Below, one piece after another: positions 8,606 through 16,691 of a DNA stretch of 64,000 nucleotides. This DNA is from Ancylobacter gelatini. GTDB taxonomy: Bacteria; Pseudomonadota; Alphaproteobacteria; Rhizobiales; Xanthobacteraceae. Both the position numbers and the translations under genes were made by a program. How positions within the stretch are numbered: the first letter of the stretch is position 1; each line of letters begins with the position of its first letter. The stretch covers positions 62,001-126,000 of the forward strand of contig NZ_JAKVIL010000013.1 in NCBI RefSeq assembly GCF_022601675.1. The letters run 5' to 3'. Under the pieces are notes generated by a model, which was given only the letters and a program-made list of their open reading frames with translations, was not told the DNA's origin and searched no databases.

Positions 8606-9310
8606 ATGAACGCGCCAATTGAGAACGCCGCCTATGTGATCCCGCCCGTGGGTATCCCGACGCTTGGCGTCGAAGGGTCCACCCAGCTTTTCCCGATCCA
8701 CCGCATCTATTGCGTCGGTCGCAACTATGCCGATCACGCCATCGAGATGGGGCATGATCCGGACAAGGAGCCGCCGTTCTTCTTCCAGAAGAACCCGGAC
8801 AATGTCATCGCCAACGGCACCTTTCCCTATCCCGACAAATCCAGCGACGTGCATTTCGAGATCGAGATGCTGGTCGCGATCGGCAAGGGCGGGATCAACA
8901 TCCCGATCGAGAGCGCGCTCGACCATGTCTGGGGCTATGGCGTGGGCCTCGACATGACCCGGCGCGACCTGCAGGGCGAGGCCAAGAAGCTCGGCCGGCC
9001 GTGGGAAGTCGGCAAGGCCTTCGAGGCGTCCGCCCCGTGCACGGCGCTGGTGCCGGCGAGCCGTATCGGCCACCCGACCGACGGCAAGGTGTGGCTCAAC
9101 GTGAACGGCAAGCAACGCCAGATCGGCGACCTCAACCAGATGATCTGGAAGGTGCCGGAGATGATCTCGTACCTGTCCAGCCTGTTCGAACTCAAGGCCG
9201 GCGACATCATCATGTCCGGCACGCCGGCGGGCGTCGGCGCCATCGTGCGCGGCGACCTGATGGAAGGCGGCGTCGATGGCGTCGGCACGCTGACCGCCAA
9301 GGTGGTCTGA
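8606..9310 (+). CDS. FAA-hydrolase-family protein, fumarylpyruvate/maleylpyruvate hydrolase-like
   Basis: A short-form FAA-family enzyme of 234 residues. Motifs are RIYCVGRNYADHAIEMG, FFFQKNPDN, the metal-binding VHFEIEMLVAIGKGG, GLDMTRRDLQ, KAFEASAPC and GDIIMSGTPAGVGAI. This length and the RNYADHAIEMG/FFFQKP-like pattern are typical of fumarylpyruvate or maleylpyruvate hydrolases of the gentisate/salicylate route, although no gentisate dioxygenase is in the window. ATG 8606 is chosen because GGGAG lies six bases upstream; a TTG at 8603 is an alternative. It has its own putative operator and promoter. Confidence 0.9.
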   Translation: MNAPIENAAYVIPPVGIPTLGVEGSTQLFPIHRIYCVGRNYADHAIEMGHDPDKEPPFFFQKNPDNVIANGTFPYPDKSSDVHFEIEMLVAIGKGGINIPIESALDHVWGYGVGLDMTRRDLQGEAKKLGRPWEVGKAFEASAPCTALVPASRIGHPTDGKVWLNVNGKQRQIGDLNQMIWKVPEMISYLSSLFELKAGDIIMSGTPAGVGAIVRGDLMEGGVDGVGTLTAKVV

Positions 9311-9344
9311 CGCCCGCGCCAGACCCTTCCCGCGTGAAAAGGCA

Positions 9345-9365
9345 CCCGGCGCGGCCTGCGCCGGG
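9345..9365 (+). terminator. Hairpin after FAA-family gene
   Basis: An 8-bp GC-rich stem (CCCGGCGC and GCGCCGGG) with a five-base loop lies 35 bp after the FAA-family stop and before icd. Only two T residues follow, so it is at best a weak intrinsic terminator. Confidence 0.4.
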
Positions 9366-9399
9366 TTCGTGACGAACAGACTTCCGACAGGAGCTTGCG

Positions 9400-10611
9400 G
9401 TGGCGAAGATAAAGGTGGCCAACCCCGTGGTCGAACTCGACGGGGACGAGATGACGCGCATCATCTGGGCGCTCATCAAGGACAAGCTGATCCACCCCTA
9501 TCTCGACATCGACCTCGATTATTACGACCTGAGCGTCGAGAACCGCGACGCCACCGACGATCAGGTGACCGTCGACGCGGCGCACGCCATCAAGCGCGCC
9601 GGTGTGGGCGTGAAATGCGCCACCATCACCCCGGATGAGGGCCGCGTCACCGAGTTCGGCCTCAAGAAGATGTGGCGTTCGCCCAACGGCACGATCCGCA
9701 ACATCCTCGGCGGCGTCATCTTCCGTGAACCGATCATCGCCAAGAACGTGCCGCGCCTGGTGCCGGGCTGGACCCAGCCGATCATCGTCGGCCGCCACGC
9801 CTTCGGCGACCAGTACCGCGCCACCGACTTCAAATTCCCCGGCAAGGGCACGCTGACGGTGAAGTTCGTCGGCGAGGACGGAACGGTGATCGAGCAGGAG
9901 GTTTATCAGTCGCCCGGCGCCGGCGTCGCGCTCGCCATGTACAATCTCGACGAGGCGATCGTCGAGTTCGCGCGGGCCTCGCTCAATTACGGTCTGGCCC
10001 GGCGTTACCCGGTCTATCTCTCGACCAAGGACACCATCCTCAAGCAGTATGACGGGCGGTTCCGCAAGCTGTTCCAGGAGATCTACGAGGCCGAGTTCAA
10101 GGCCGAGTTCGAGAAGCACAAGATCTGGTACGAGCACCGCCTGATCGACGACATGGTGGCTTCCACGCTGAAATGGTCCGGCGGCTATGTCTGGGCCTGC
10201 AAGAACTATGACGGCGACGTGCAGTCCGACATCGTGGCGCAGGGCTTCGGTTCGCTCGGGCTGATGACCTCCGTGCTGATGACCCCGGACGGCCAGACCA
10301 TGGAATCGGAAGCCGCCCACGGCACCGTCACCCGCCACTATCGCGAGCACCAGAAGGGCAAGGAGACCTCGACCAACTCCATCGCCTCGATCTTCGCCTG
10401 GACTCGCGGCCTCGCCCATCGCGCCAAGCTCGATGGCAATGACGACCTCGCCCATTTCGCGAGCACGCTGGAGAAGGTGTGCATCGACACGGTGGAAGCG
10501 GGCGACATGACCAAGGATCTGGCGCTGCTGGTGGGACCGGACCAGCCCTGGCTGTCGACCACCGGCTTCCTCGACAAGGTGGACGCCAATCTCCGCAAGG
10601 CGATGGCATAG
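9400..10611 (+). CDS. icd: NADP-dependent isocitrate dehydrogenase
   Basis: TCA-cycle enzyme that oxidatively decarboxylates isocitrate to 2-oxoglutarate in the cytoplasm, making NADPH. The 403-residue protein belongs to the eukaryote-like homodimeric class common in Alphaproteobacteria, not the E. coli class. Motifs are [12 protein letters not shown] at the N-terminus, [13 protein letters not shown] with substrate-binding Ser/Asn/Arg, [13 protein letters not shown] with metal-binding Asp, and [19 protein letters not shown] for NADP binding. The start is GTG 9400 with AGGAG about eight bases upstream. It is a core gene embedded among accessory catabolic operons. Confidence 0.97.
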   Translation: MAKIKVANPVVELDGDEMTRIIWALIKDKLIHPYLDIDLDYYDLSVENRDATDDQVTVDAAHAIKRAGVGVKCATITPDEGRVTEFGLKKMWRSPNGTIRNILGGVIFREPIIAKNVPRLVPGWTQPIIVGRHAFGDQYRATDFKFPGKGTLTVKFVGEDGTVIEQEVYQSPGAGVALAMYNLDEAIVEFARASLNYGLARRYPVYLSTKDTILKQYDGRFRKLFQEIYEAEFKAEFEKHKIWYEHRLIDDMVASTLKWSGGYVWACKNYDGDVQSDIVAQGFGSLGLMTSVLMTPDGQTMESEAAHGTVTRHYREHQKGKETSTNSIASIFAWTRGLAHRAKLDGNDDLAHFASTLEKVCIDTVEAGDMTKDLALLVGPDQPWLSTTGFLDKVDANLRKAMA

Positions 10612-10623
10612 CATTACGCTTCC

Positions 10624-10646
10624 CGGTCCGGCCGCGCGCCGGACCG
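10624..10646. terminator. Hairpin between convergent genes
   Basis: An 8-bp inverted repeat (CGGTCCGG and CCGGACCG) with a seven-base loop lies 13 bp after the icd stop and 20 bp from the end of the opposing small gene. The position suits a bidirectional terminator, but there is no T-run on either side. Confidence 0.4.
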
Positions 10647-10665
10647 GACCATCCGATGGATCGGA

Positions 10666-10914
10666 TCAGTTGCGAAGATCGCCGCCGGGTGTGAGCGACA
10701 GGAGCAGCCCGGCCGCCTCCATGGCGCGCGCGATGCGCTGCATGGCCGGCCAGTCGATGGTGCCGCTGCGGCGCCCGAGATAGATCACCCACGCCTCGCT
10801 CGGCACCGCCTCGCCCGGAAAATCGCGCTCGATATGTCGCGCCGCCTGCATCAGGCGCGGCAGGCTCGGCCGCTCGCCGGGCACCTCGCTCTCGTCGAAG
10901 CAGTCCTCGCACAT
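10666..10914 (-). CDS. Small hypothetical protein with N-terminal CxxC
   Basis: An 82-residue soluble protein without a recognised family. It begins MCEDCFDESEV, so a CxxC pair lies at residues 2-5, and it contains an amphipathic segment (LPRLMQAARHIERDF) and WVIYLGRR. The ATG at 10914 is 12 bp after the stop of the LVIVD-repeat gene on the same strand, so it is probably the last gene of the TTT operon. Codon use is like that of its neighbours, which supports a real gene. The function is unknown. Confidence 0.6.
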   Translation of the reverse strand: MCEDCFDESEVPGERPSLPRLMQAARHIERDFPGEAVPSEAWVIYLGRRSGTIDWPAMQRIARAMEAAGLLLSLTPGGDLRN

Positions 10915-10926
10915 CGCCGCCGCCCG

Positions 10927-12213
10927 TCACCGCGCAAAGCTGAAAACGTCGAAGCCGCGGTCGCGATCGATCACATAGACCACGCCGCGTTCATCGACGT
11001 CGACATCGTTGCTCTGCGGGCTGGCATGGCCGGGGGCCGGCGAGGGGAGGTAGTGCCCGATCTCGCGCGGGGTTTCCGGCGTCGCGATGTCGATGATGCG
11101 CACCCCGCCGGCGAACCAGGTGGCGAACACCAGCGAGCCGATCTGGCGTTCCTGGAACTGATGGCCGCCGAACCGTCCGCCGGCGCGCGCATAGGGCGAT
11201 TCCCGCTCGCTGACATGGAAGGTCGAGACCGGGACCGGCCGGGTCGGGTCGGACACGTCCATCACCCAGAGGAAGCCGTGCGGCTGGCCGGGCACATGGT
11301 CGTGCTCCTCGTCGATCATCAGCGCCAGATCGCGTCCGGCGATGGGCTCGGCGAGGCGGAAGAAGGTGTGGGTCGGCTCGGGGAAGGGCGGATGGTAGTT
11401 GAACCGCCCGATGGTGCGCGGCGCGGTGATGTCGGAAATGTCGATGACATGGGCGCCGGCATACCAGCAGGCCGCCCACAGTGTGTCGCCCACGCGCAGC
11501 GCATGGTGCAGCCGGCAGCGCTGTCCCGGCCAGGACGGCGTCTCGCCGCCCGCGACATGCTGGCCCGGCATGTGCCAGCGCGCGACCTCGCGCGGGCGGG
11601 TCGGGTCGGCGAGGTCGTAGATCACCAGTATGTTGCCGACATAGCCCTCCATCTCGGTCGAGATGTAGGCGTAGCGCTCGTCCATGTCGAAGCGGTGCAC
11701 GCCGATGCCGCCGGTGTGCACCGTGGCGAGGTGGCGGGGATTGGCGGGATCGGCGATGTCCCAGACCCGGAACCCGCCATCCTGATAGCCGCGCGCCAGC
11801 CCGGCGCGCAGCGTGTCGAGGTCGCCCGGCGCGACGCCGATCTCGGCGGCGATTTCCGCCTCCTGCGGCGGGCGTCCCAGCGTCGCGGCGAGGTCGGCGG
11901 TGACGGCGGCGATGCGCTCGCCCTTGCGGAAGAAATGCCGCTTGTGCCGCTCGACATTGGTGATCATCAGGTCACCGGCGACCTTCACCTTGTGGGTGTG
12001 GGAAAAGCCATCGGGCGGAGCGATCCGCGCGACCTGACGCGGGCGGCGCGGGTCGCTCACATCATAGATCGCCGTGCCGTCCGGCGGCGACATATGGCCG
12101 ATGAAGGCATGGTTGCGGTGGACCACCACCTCGCCCCCGCCCGGAATATCCAGCCGGGCGAGAGGGGTGACATTGGCGCTGTGCAGCACCTCGGGCCGGG
12201 GCGGGGCGTTCAT
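10927..12213 (-). CDS. LVIVD-repeat beta-propeller-like protein
   Basis: A 428-residue protein made of repeats of the form IYDVSDPRRPRQVARI, VWDIADPANPRHLATV, IYDLADPTRPREVARW, VIDISDITAPRTIGRF, VMDVSDPTRPVPVSTF and IIDIATPETPREIGHY. These match the LVIVD repeat and suggest a beta-propeller. Many conserved His residues (GFSHTHKVKV, GIGVHRFDMDE, RLHHALRVGD, EEHDHVPGQPHGFLWVMDV) could bind metal. No signal peptide is evident with the start chosen at 12213, where ATG overlaps the tctA stop (ATGA). Coupling to the transporter suggests a role in handling the imported carboxylate, but no activity can be assigned. Confidence 0.8.
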   Translation of the reverse strand: MNAPPRPEVLHSANVTPLARLDIPGGGEVVVHRNHAFIGHMSPPDGTAIYDVSDPRRPRQVARIAPPDGFSHTHKVKVAGDLMITNVERHKRHFFRKGERIAAVTADLAATLGRPPQEAEIAAEIGVAPGDLDTLRAGLARGYQDGGFRVWDIADPANPRHLATVHTGGIGVHRFDMDERYAYISTEMEGYVGNILVIYDLADPTRPREVARWHMPGQHVAGGETPSWPGQRCRLHHALRVGDTLWAACWYAGAHVIDISDITAPRTIGRFNYHPPFPEPTHTFFRLAEPIAGRDLALMIDEEHDHVPGQPHGFLWVMDVSDPTRPVPVSTFHVSERESPYARAGGRFGGHQFQERQIGSLVFATWFAGGVRIIDIATPETPREIGHYLPSPAPGHASPQSNDVDVDERGVVYVIDRDRGFDVFSFAR

Positions 12214-13730
12214 GCCGCGGCCATCCGCGCGGCGGCGCGGTTGCGGCGCCACTGGACCACGGAGGGCAGCAGCAGCGAGAGCACCAGCGCCACCCACAGC
12301 ACATTGCCGACCGTGGAGGAGAAGAACACCCAGGGGTCATTGCCGCTGATCCGCAGCGCGCGCATCACATTGGCTTCCAGCAGCGGGCCGAGAATGACGC
12401 CGATCAGCAGGGCCACCACGTTGAAGTGCGTCTGCCGGCATAGATAACCGATCGCGCCGAACAGCAGCGTCAGCCACAGGTCGAACATGTAGCCGCGCGG
12501 CGCGAAGGCACCCACCAGGGTGAAGGCGATGATGATAGGCGCCAGCACCGGGGTCGGGATCAGCACCAGCTTCGAGACATATTTGGTGAGCGGCAGCGTG
12601 GTGAACAGCATCACCGCATAGGCGACCAGCATGGTGATGAACACGCCATAGCCGATGCCGGGGTTCTGGATGAACAGGCGCGGGCCGAGCTGGACGCCGT
12701 GATAGGTCATCACGATCATCATCACCGCCGCCGTCGTGCCGCCGGGCACGCCGATGACCAGCATGGGAATGAGGTCGCCCGAGGTCACGCCATTATTGGC
12801 GGATTCCGGCGCGATCACCCCTTCCGGGATGCCGGTGCCGTATTTCTCCGGCGTCTTGGAGAACAGGCGCGACTGCTGGTAGGCGACGAAGGCGGCGATG
12901 GAGGCGCCGGCGCCGGGCACGATGCCGATGACGAGGCCGACAAGGCTGGTCCACACCATGTGCCAGGTGCGGGCGAAGGCCATGGTCACGCCTTCCCAGG
13001 TCTGCTTCCAGCTGGCCTTCCTCATCATTTCCAGCCCGCTCTCGTCGAGCACGGAATCGTTCTCCATCATCTTCAGCGCCTCGGAGATGGCGAAGACGCC
13101 GATCAGCACCGCGATCAGCGGCACGCCGTCATAGAGTTCGATCATGCCGAAGGTGCCGCGCGGCGTGGAGTAGATGTGGTCGGCGCCGATCGCGCCGATC
13201 AGCAGGCCGAGGAATCCGGCGATCAACCCCTTGAGCATGTTGTCGGAGGCGACGGAGGCGATCAGCGTGATGCCGAACAGCAGGATCACCACCATCTCGA
13301 CGCTGTGCATGTAGAAGGCGAGGCGCGCGATATAGGGCAGCAGGAAGATCGACAGTCCCGCCGTCACCACGCCGCCCACGGTGGAGGCGACGAAGGACAG
13401 CACCAGCGCCTGCTGCCCCAGCCCTTTCCGGGCCATCGGGTAGCCGTCGAGACAGGTGGCCGCCGCGCCGCCATTGCCGGGAATGTTGAGCAGGATCGAG
13501 GTGATGCCGCCGCCCATATGCGAGGCGACGAACAGCGAGACCATGAAGATCATCGCCACCTCGATGTCCACCGCCAGGGTGAAGGGCAGCAGCATGATGA
13601 TGGTGTTGGCCGAGCCGAAGCCCGGCATGGCGCCGATGATGATGCCGATGGTGGTGGCGAGGACGATCAGCCAGAGATAGCTGAAATTCAGCAGGAACTG
13701 ATCGGCGAGGACGGCGAAGCTGAGATTCAT
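12210..13730 (-). CDS. tctA: Tripartite tricarboxylate transporter, large permease TctA
   Basis: Large membrane subunit of a TTT secondary transporter, 506 residues with about 11-12 hydrophobic helices. The family signatures GAMPGFGSANTIIMLLPFTL, SHMGGGITSILLNIPGNGG and LDGYPMARKGLGQQALVLSF are clear, and a second similar loop (PGAGASIAAFVAYQQSRLFS) lies near residue 320. The start is ATG 13730 (MNLSFAVLADQF); the frame is open further upstream but with no family similarity. The genes run C-B-A on the minus strand. The substrate is probably a di- or tricarboxylate or related organic acid. Confidence 0.95.
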   Translation of the reverse strand: MNLSFAVLADQFLLNFSYLWLIVLATTIGIIIGAMPGFGSANTIIMLLPFTLAVDIEVAMIFMVSLFVASHMGGGITSILLNIPGNGGAAATCLDGYPMARKGLGQQALVLSFVASTVGGVVTAGLSIFLLPYIARLAFYMHSVEMVVILLFGITLIASVASDNMLKGLIAGFLGLLIGAIGADHIYSTPRGTFGMIELYDGVPLIAVLIGVFAISEALKMMENDSVLDESGLEMMRKASWKQTWEGVTMAFARTWHMVWTSLVGLVIGIVPGAGASIAAFVAYQQSRLFSKTPEKYGTGIPEGVIAPESANNGVTSGDLIPMLVIGVPGGTTAAVMMIVMTYHGVQLGPRLFIQNPGIGYGVFITMLVAYAVMLFTTLPLTKYVSKLVLIPTPVLAPIIIAFTLVGAFAPRGYMFDLWLTLLFGAIGYLCRQTHFNVVALLIGVILGPLLEANVMRALRISGNDPWVFFSSTVGNVLWVALVLSLLLPSVVQWRRNRAAARMAAA

Positions 13731-13765
13731 GGCGAGGCTCCCGTCTGCAGCGGTTTTTAGCCGGC

Positions 13766-14269
13766 TTACAGACCTGTCAGCGCGAAGAACAGGCGCTCGA
13801 ACGGACCTTGAGGGAAGGCGGTCCGCAGGATGAGGATGAACAGCACGAAGCCGAAGAGCGCGAGGCTGCCGGCGATCAGCGCGGCGCGGCGCGCCGGCAT
13901 CTTCTGCAGCACGAGGAAGCACAGGAAGAGATAGCCGAAGGTGGAGAGCGTGAACCCGGCATAGGGGATCGCCGCCACCGAGGCGACCGTCAGCAGGAAC
14001 AGGGTCGCGCGCACGGAGCCCAGCTTGCGGCTCTCATAGAGGCTGCGCCACTCGACGTAATGGGTGCCGCGCGCCAGCCCGATCACGGTGCGCAGGGCGA
14101 AGATGCCGATGAGAAGGAACAGCACGACGGCGCAGAACACGCCGCTGACCTTGGCCTCCCAGTCGAGATCCTTGATGGAGATCAGGTAATAGGTTGCGAA
14201 GACGGCGCCGAGGATCGGGATGATCCAGTCGGCGCCGGTCGCGACCCTGGCGTCGCGTTGGTCTTTCAT
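13766..14269 (-). CDS. tctB: Tripartite tricarboxylate transporter, small permease TctB
   Basis: Small membrane subunit of the TTT system, 167 residues with four predicted helices: WIIPILGAVFATYYLI, the region of VSGVFCAVVLFLLIGIFAL, LFLLTVASVAAIPYAGF, and LIAGSLALFGFVLFILIL. A typical conserved patch, YAGFTLSTFGYLFLCFLVL, is present. It lies between tctC (115 bp upstream) and tctA (35 bp downstream) on the same strand, the canonical order. TctB sequences diverge quickly, so identification rests on size, topology and position. Confidence 0.92.
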   Translation of the reverse strand: MKDQRDARVATGADWIIPILGAVFATYYLISIKDLDWEAKVSGVFCAVVLFLLIGIFALRTVIGLARGTHYVEWRSLYESRKLGSVRATLFLLTVASVAAIPYAGFTLSTFGYLFLCFLVLQKMPARRAALIAGSLALFGFVLFILILRTAFPQGPFERLFFALTGL

Positions 14270-14384
14270 GGCGCGTTCCTGCTCGGTGGGCGGGGATCGG
14301 ACGAAACGGAGGCGACGTGGCGCGCCCCGGCCGCCGACCCCGGGGAGCCGGCGACAGGGCCGCGCATGCGCCTTCGGCCGGGGC

Positions 14385-15395
14385 TTACTTCGAGGCGGTC
14401 AGCAGCGGGCGATAGCGCTCGGCCAGCGCCAGATATTCGCGGGCAGACTTGTCGCAGGCGGCGGCGTCGCCATAGCGGATGAACTCCCACGGGGTGCCGG
14501 CCTTCTCGGCCAGTTCCTTGTATTCCGGGTCGTTGAACACCTGCCGCATGCTCTCGCCGAGCTTCTTCACCCGGTCGGGATGCTCCTGCGCCGCCTTGGT
14601 GTGGATCACGATGGCGCGCTGGCCGGACATGGGCGGGATGCTGGTGCCGAACACCTTGTTCACCGGCGGCGCGTCATTGGTCAGCTCCGGCGCCTCATTG
14701 GTGGAGTTGAACACGGTGAGGAAGCGGGCCTGGCCGTCGAGGCCGAGCGAGGAGGACAGGAAGGTCGCGCAGCCATCGACCTCGCCGGTGATGGCCGCCG
14801 AGCGGGCATGGCCGCCGCCGCCATAGGGGATCATCCGCACCTTCATTCCGGTGGCCTCCGCCAGCGCCAGCGCGCCGATGGTGGACGGATGGGGCAGGCG
14901 GCTGGTGGAGAGCGTGATCTCGCGCTTCTTGCCCTCTTCGACCATGTCCTGAATGGTCTTGAACCGGCTGTTGGCGCCGACCCAGATCACGGAATCGTCG
15001 ACATCCATGCTGCCGAGATAGGTGAAGTCCTCCGGGTATTTGTAGTTCACCTTCTGGGTGGCGTACATGATCATCTCGGGGCCGATATTGCCGACGAGAA
15101 TGTTGTAGGCGTTGGGCTCGCGCTTGGAGACGAACACCTCGTAGCCGACCTGCCCCGATGCGCCGGGGAAATAGGAATATTCGAAGTTCTGGCCGATATA
15201 CTTGCTCCACACGCGGTTGAAGGCGCGCGAGGCCTGATCGACGCCGCCGCCTTCGCCGGTGGGGATCAGCACCTGGATCGGCCGGTCGGGATAGCCGGCG
15301 GCGCGGGCGCCGGTCGAGAACGGGCCGGCCAGCGACCCCGCGAAGGCACCCGCCCCCGCCAGCAGAAGGTGACGTCGATTCAGCGAAAGAGTCAT
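14385..15395 (-). CDS. tctC: Tripartite tricarboxylate transporter binding protein, Bug/TctC family
   Basis: Periplasmic binding protein of 336 residues that delivers an organic anion to TctAB. The N-terminus (LNRRHLLLAGAGAFAGSLAG) has a twin-arginine-like pair and an Ala-rich core, so Tat export is possible. The mature protein starts near AAGYPDRPIQVLIPTGEGGG, the canonical Bug motif, followed by FPGASGQVGYEVF. Bug proteins bind carboxylates such as citrate, aspartate, nicotinate or aromatic acids. The gene opens the operon tctC-tctB-tctA-LVIVD-small ORF. Its 345-bp upstream gap carries putative GntR half-sites and a full site at 15614. Confidence 0.93.
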   Translation of the reverse strand: MTLSLNRRHLLLAGAGAFAGSLAGPFSTGARAAGYPDRPIQVLIPTGEGGGVDQASRAFNRVWSKYIGQNFEYSYFPGASGQVGYEVFVSKREPNAYNILVGNIGPEMIMYATQKVNYKYPEDFTYLGSMDVDDSVIWVGANSRFKTIQDMVEEGKKREITLSTSRLPHPSTIGALALAEATGMKVRMIPYGGGGHARSAAITGEVDGCATFLSSSLGLDGQARFLTVFNSTNEAPELTNDAPPVNKVFGTSIPPMSGQRAIVIHTKAAQEHPDRVKKLGESMRQVFNDPEYKELAEKAGTPWEFIRYGDAAACDKSAREYLALAERYRPLLTASK

Positions 15396-15452
15396 CGTGG
15401 CATTCCTCCAAGCTCGCGCACCCGTCTTCGCGGGCGTCGTGACAACTTTTAT

Positions 15453-15480
15453 ACCGATCGGTGTTTGGTTTATATTGGTT
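15453..15480. promoter_or_regulatory. Putative regulatory cluster upstream of tctC
   Basis: A perfect palindrome ACCGATCGGT (15453-15462) is followed by two direct half-sites, TTTGGTT (15464-15470) and ATTGGTT (15474-15480), set ten bases apart or one helical turn. The half-sites match an arm of the ACCAA-N7-TTGGT motif. A minus-strand TATAAA overlaps the left edge. The remainder of the 345-bp gap between tctC and the GntR gene holds no gene; the only other signal is the inverted repeat at 15614-15630. Confidence 0.4.
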
Positions 15481-15613
15481 TAGTGGTGGGGTCAATAGTT
15501 GGCGGCCCCGCGGGTGCCGTTCCCGGGCATTTCCGCGCGCGCTCTGCGCCCTTATGGCGTCGATGTACGAAAGCGTCGGGCGATCCCCGGCAGAGCCGGC
15601 TCAAGGCGCCACA

Positions 15614-15630
15614 ACCATTGGATGATTGGT
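15614..15630. promoter_or_regulatory. Putative GntR operator, ACCAt-N7-TTGGT
   Basis: ACCATTGGATGATTGGT is a 17-bp inverted repeat with one mismatch to the shared motif. It lies 110 bp downstream of the GntR stop and about 220 bp upstream of tctC, in the gap between these two genes. It could act with the half-sites at 15464-15480 by looping. Confidence 0.45.
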
Positions 15631-15740
15631 AAAATCGAACGCCACCCCGGCACGCGGTGCCGCTGCCGGCACGACCGCGCCGTGCCCGCGTTAATGGCGG
15701 GACGTCGCGCCCTTGTGTCCGGGTGGGCGGCGGGGCTCGG

Positions 15741-16427
15741 CTATTGCCGGTCGAGCAGCTTGCGCTCGACGGTTTGCAGATGCGTGCGCATCGCCGCGGC
15801 CGCGCCGGCCATGTCGCGGTGCTCGATGGCGTCGACGATGGCGTCGTGCTCGGCGAAGCTGTGATGATCGGTGAGCGGCTTCAGTGGCGCCGAGCGCAGC
15901 CGCCCCCAGGTCACCGCGCGCCGCACGGCGTTCAGCGTGTCGAACAGCCCCAGCAGCAGGCTGTTCTGCGTCGCCTCGGCGATGGTGCGGTGAAGGCGGG
16001 TGTCCCAGCCTTCATATTGCCGCCAGTTTTCCGCCTGCCGCGAGCGCGTCAGGCACAGCCGCATCTCCGAGATCGCCGAGGGGGTGGCGCTGAAGGCGGC
16101 GGCGCGGGCGATCTCCGGCTCGATGGCGATGCGGGTGCGCATCACTTCGGCGGGGTTGGAGCGCCGGGCCAGCGCCTCGATGTCGGCGAAGGTGTCGAGC
16201 GGCCGGCTGCCCATGAAGGTGCCCTTGCCGACATGGCGCCAGAGCTGGCCTTCCGATTCCAGCACATCGAGCGCCTTGCGCAGTTCGGCCCGCGACACGC
16301 CGAGCGCGGCGGACAATTCCCGCTCCGGCGGCAGTCTTCCGTCTTCCGGAAGATGCGCCTGAGCGAGAAAGCCCCGGAGCTGGGTGAGAATGCTCTTCTC
16401 AGGATGGAGGTCGCTGGAGCCTAGCAT
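15741..16427 (-). CDS. GntR-family regulator, FadR/FCD subfamily
   Basis: Transcriptional repressor of about 228 residues. The winged helix contains RLPPERELSAALGVSRAELRKA and VLESEGQLWRHVGKGTF. The C-terminal FCD domain shows EGWDTRLHRTIAEATQN and HHSFAEHDAIVDAI, which supply the usual metal-ligand Asp and His residues. It is a paralogue of the regulator at 2770-3483. The frame is open to 16448, but the 17-bp operator at 16439-16455 would lie within that extension, so ATG 16427 (MLGSSDLHPE) is preferred. It is divergent from the aminotransferase gene and upstream of the TTT operon; both are plausible targets. Confidence 0.9.
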   Translation of the reverse strand: MLGSSDLHPEKSILTQLRGFLAQAHLPEDGRLPPERELSAALGVSRAELRKALDVLESEGQLWRHVGKGTFMGSRPLDTFADIEALARRSNPAEVMRTRIAIEPEIARAAAFSATPSAISEMRLCLTRSRQAENWRQYEGWDTRLHRTIAEATQNSLLLGLFDTLNAVRRAVTWGRLRSAPLKPLTDHHSFAEHDAIVDAIEHRDMAGAAAAMRTHLQTVERKLLDRQ

Positions 16428-16438
16428 GCAAAAGTCCA

Positions 16439-16455
16439 ACCAAAACAAGATTGGT
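16439..16455. promoter_or_regulatory. Putative GntR operator, ACCAA-N7-TTGGT
   Basis: ACCAAAACAAGATTGGT has perfect five-base arms and lies 11 bp upstream of the GntR start (minus strand). With a minus-strand TTGACG at 16488-16483 the operator would cover the transcription start, the pattern of autorepression. Confidence 0.55.
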
Positions 16456-16538
16456 TCAGGATATGCTGAGCGCCGGCCCAGACGTCAAGTCATTTCATTC
16501 CGCGCGAGCGGCAATGCCCAAAAAATCACCCAATGCAA

Positions 16539-16555
16539 ACCAAAACATCATTGGT
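16539..16555. promoter_or_regulatory. Putative GntR operator, ACCAA-N7-TTGGT
   Basis: ACCAAAACATCATTGGT is identical in length, arms and first spacer bases to the site at 16439 and starts exactly 100 bp from it. It lies about 80 bp upstream of the probable aminotransferase promoter at 16634-16661. The pair could be bridged by a repressor tetramer or serve the two divergent genes separately. Confidence 0.55.
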
Positions 16556-16633
16556 GGTCATATTTACGGCCGCTGGTCGCGCGTTACTGTGAGAGTCCGC
16601 CGACTTTTTGCGCCGGGTTCTTTCAGGAAAGAA

Positions 16634-16661
16634 TTGCACTATTTAATACAATAAGTACAAT
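16634..16661 (+). promoter_or_regulatory. Probable promoter of the aminotransferase gene
   Basis: TTGCAC (16634-16639) and TACAAT (16656-16661) are separated by 16 bp in an AT-rich stretch. Transcription would start near 16668, 24 bp before the ATG at 16692. Confidence 0.45.
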
Positions 16662-16691
16662 GCCGGCTCCCCTCTACCAGGAGCCGTGTCC

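Noticed and set aside
11800..11930. Sigma-70-like segment (GRPPQEAEIAAEIGV) within the LVIVD-repeat protein
   Set aside because: It resembles sigma region 3 only over a short stretch, inside a repeat protein with no other sigma regions. It is probably coincidence or a loop insertion.
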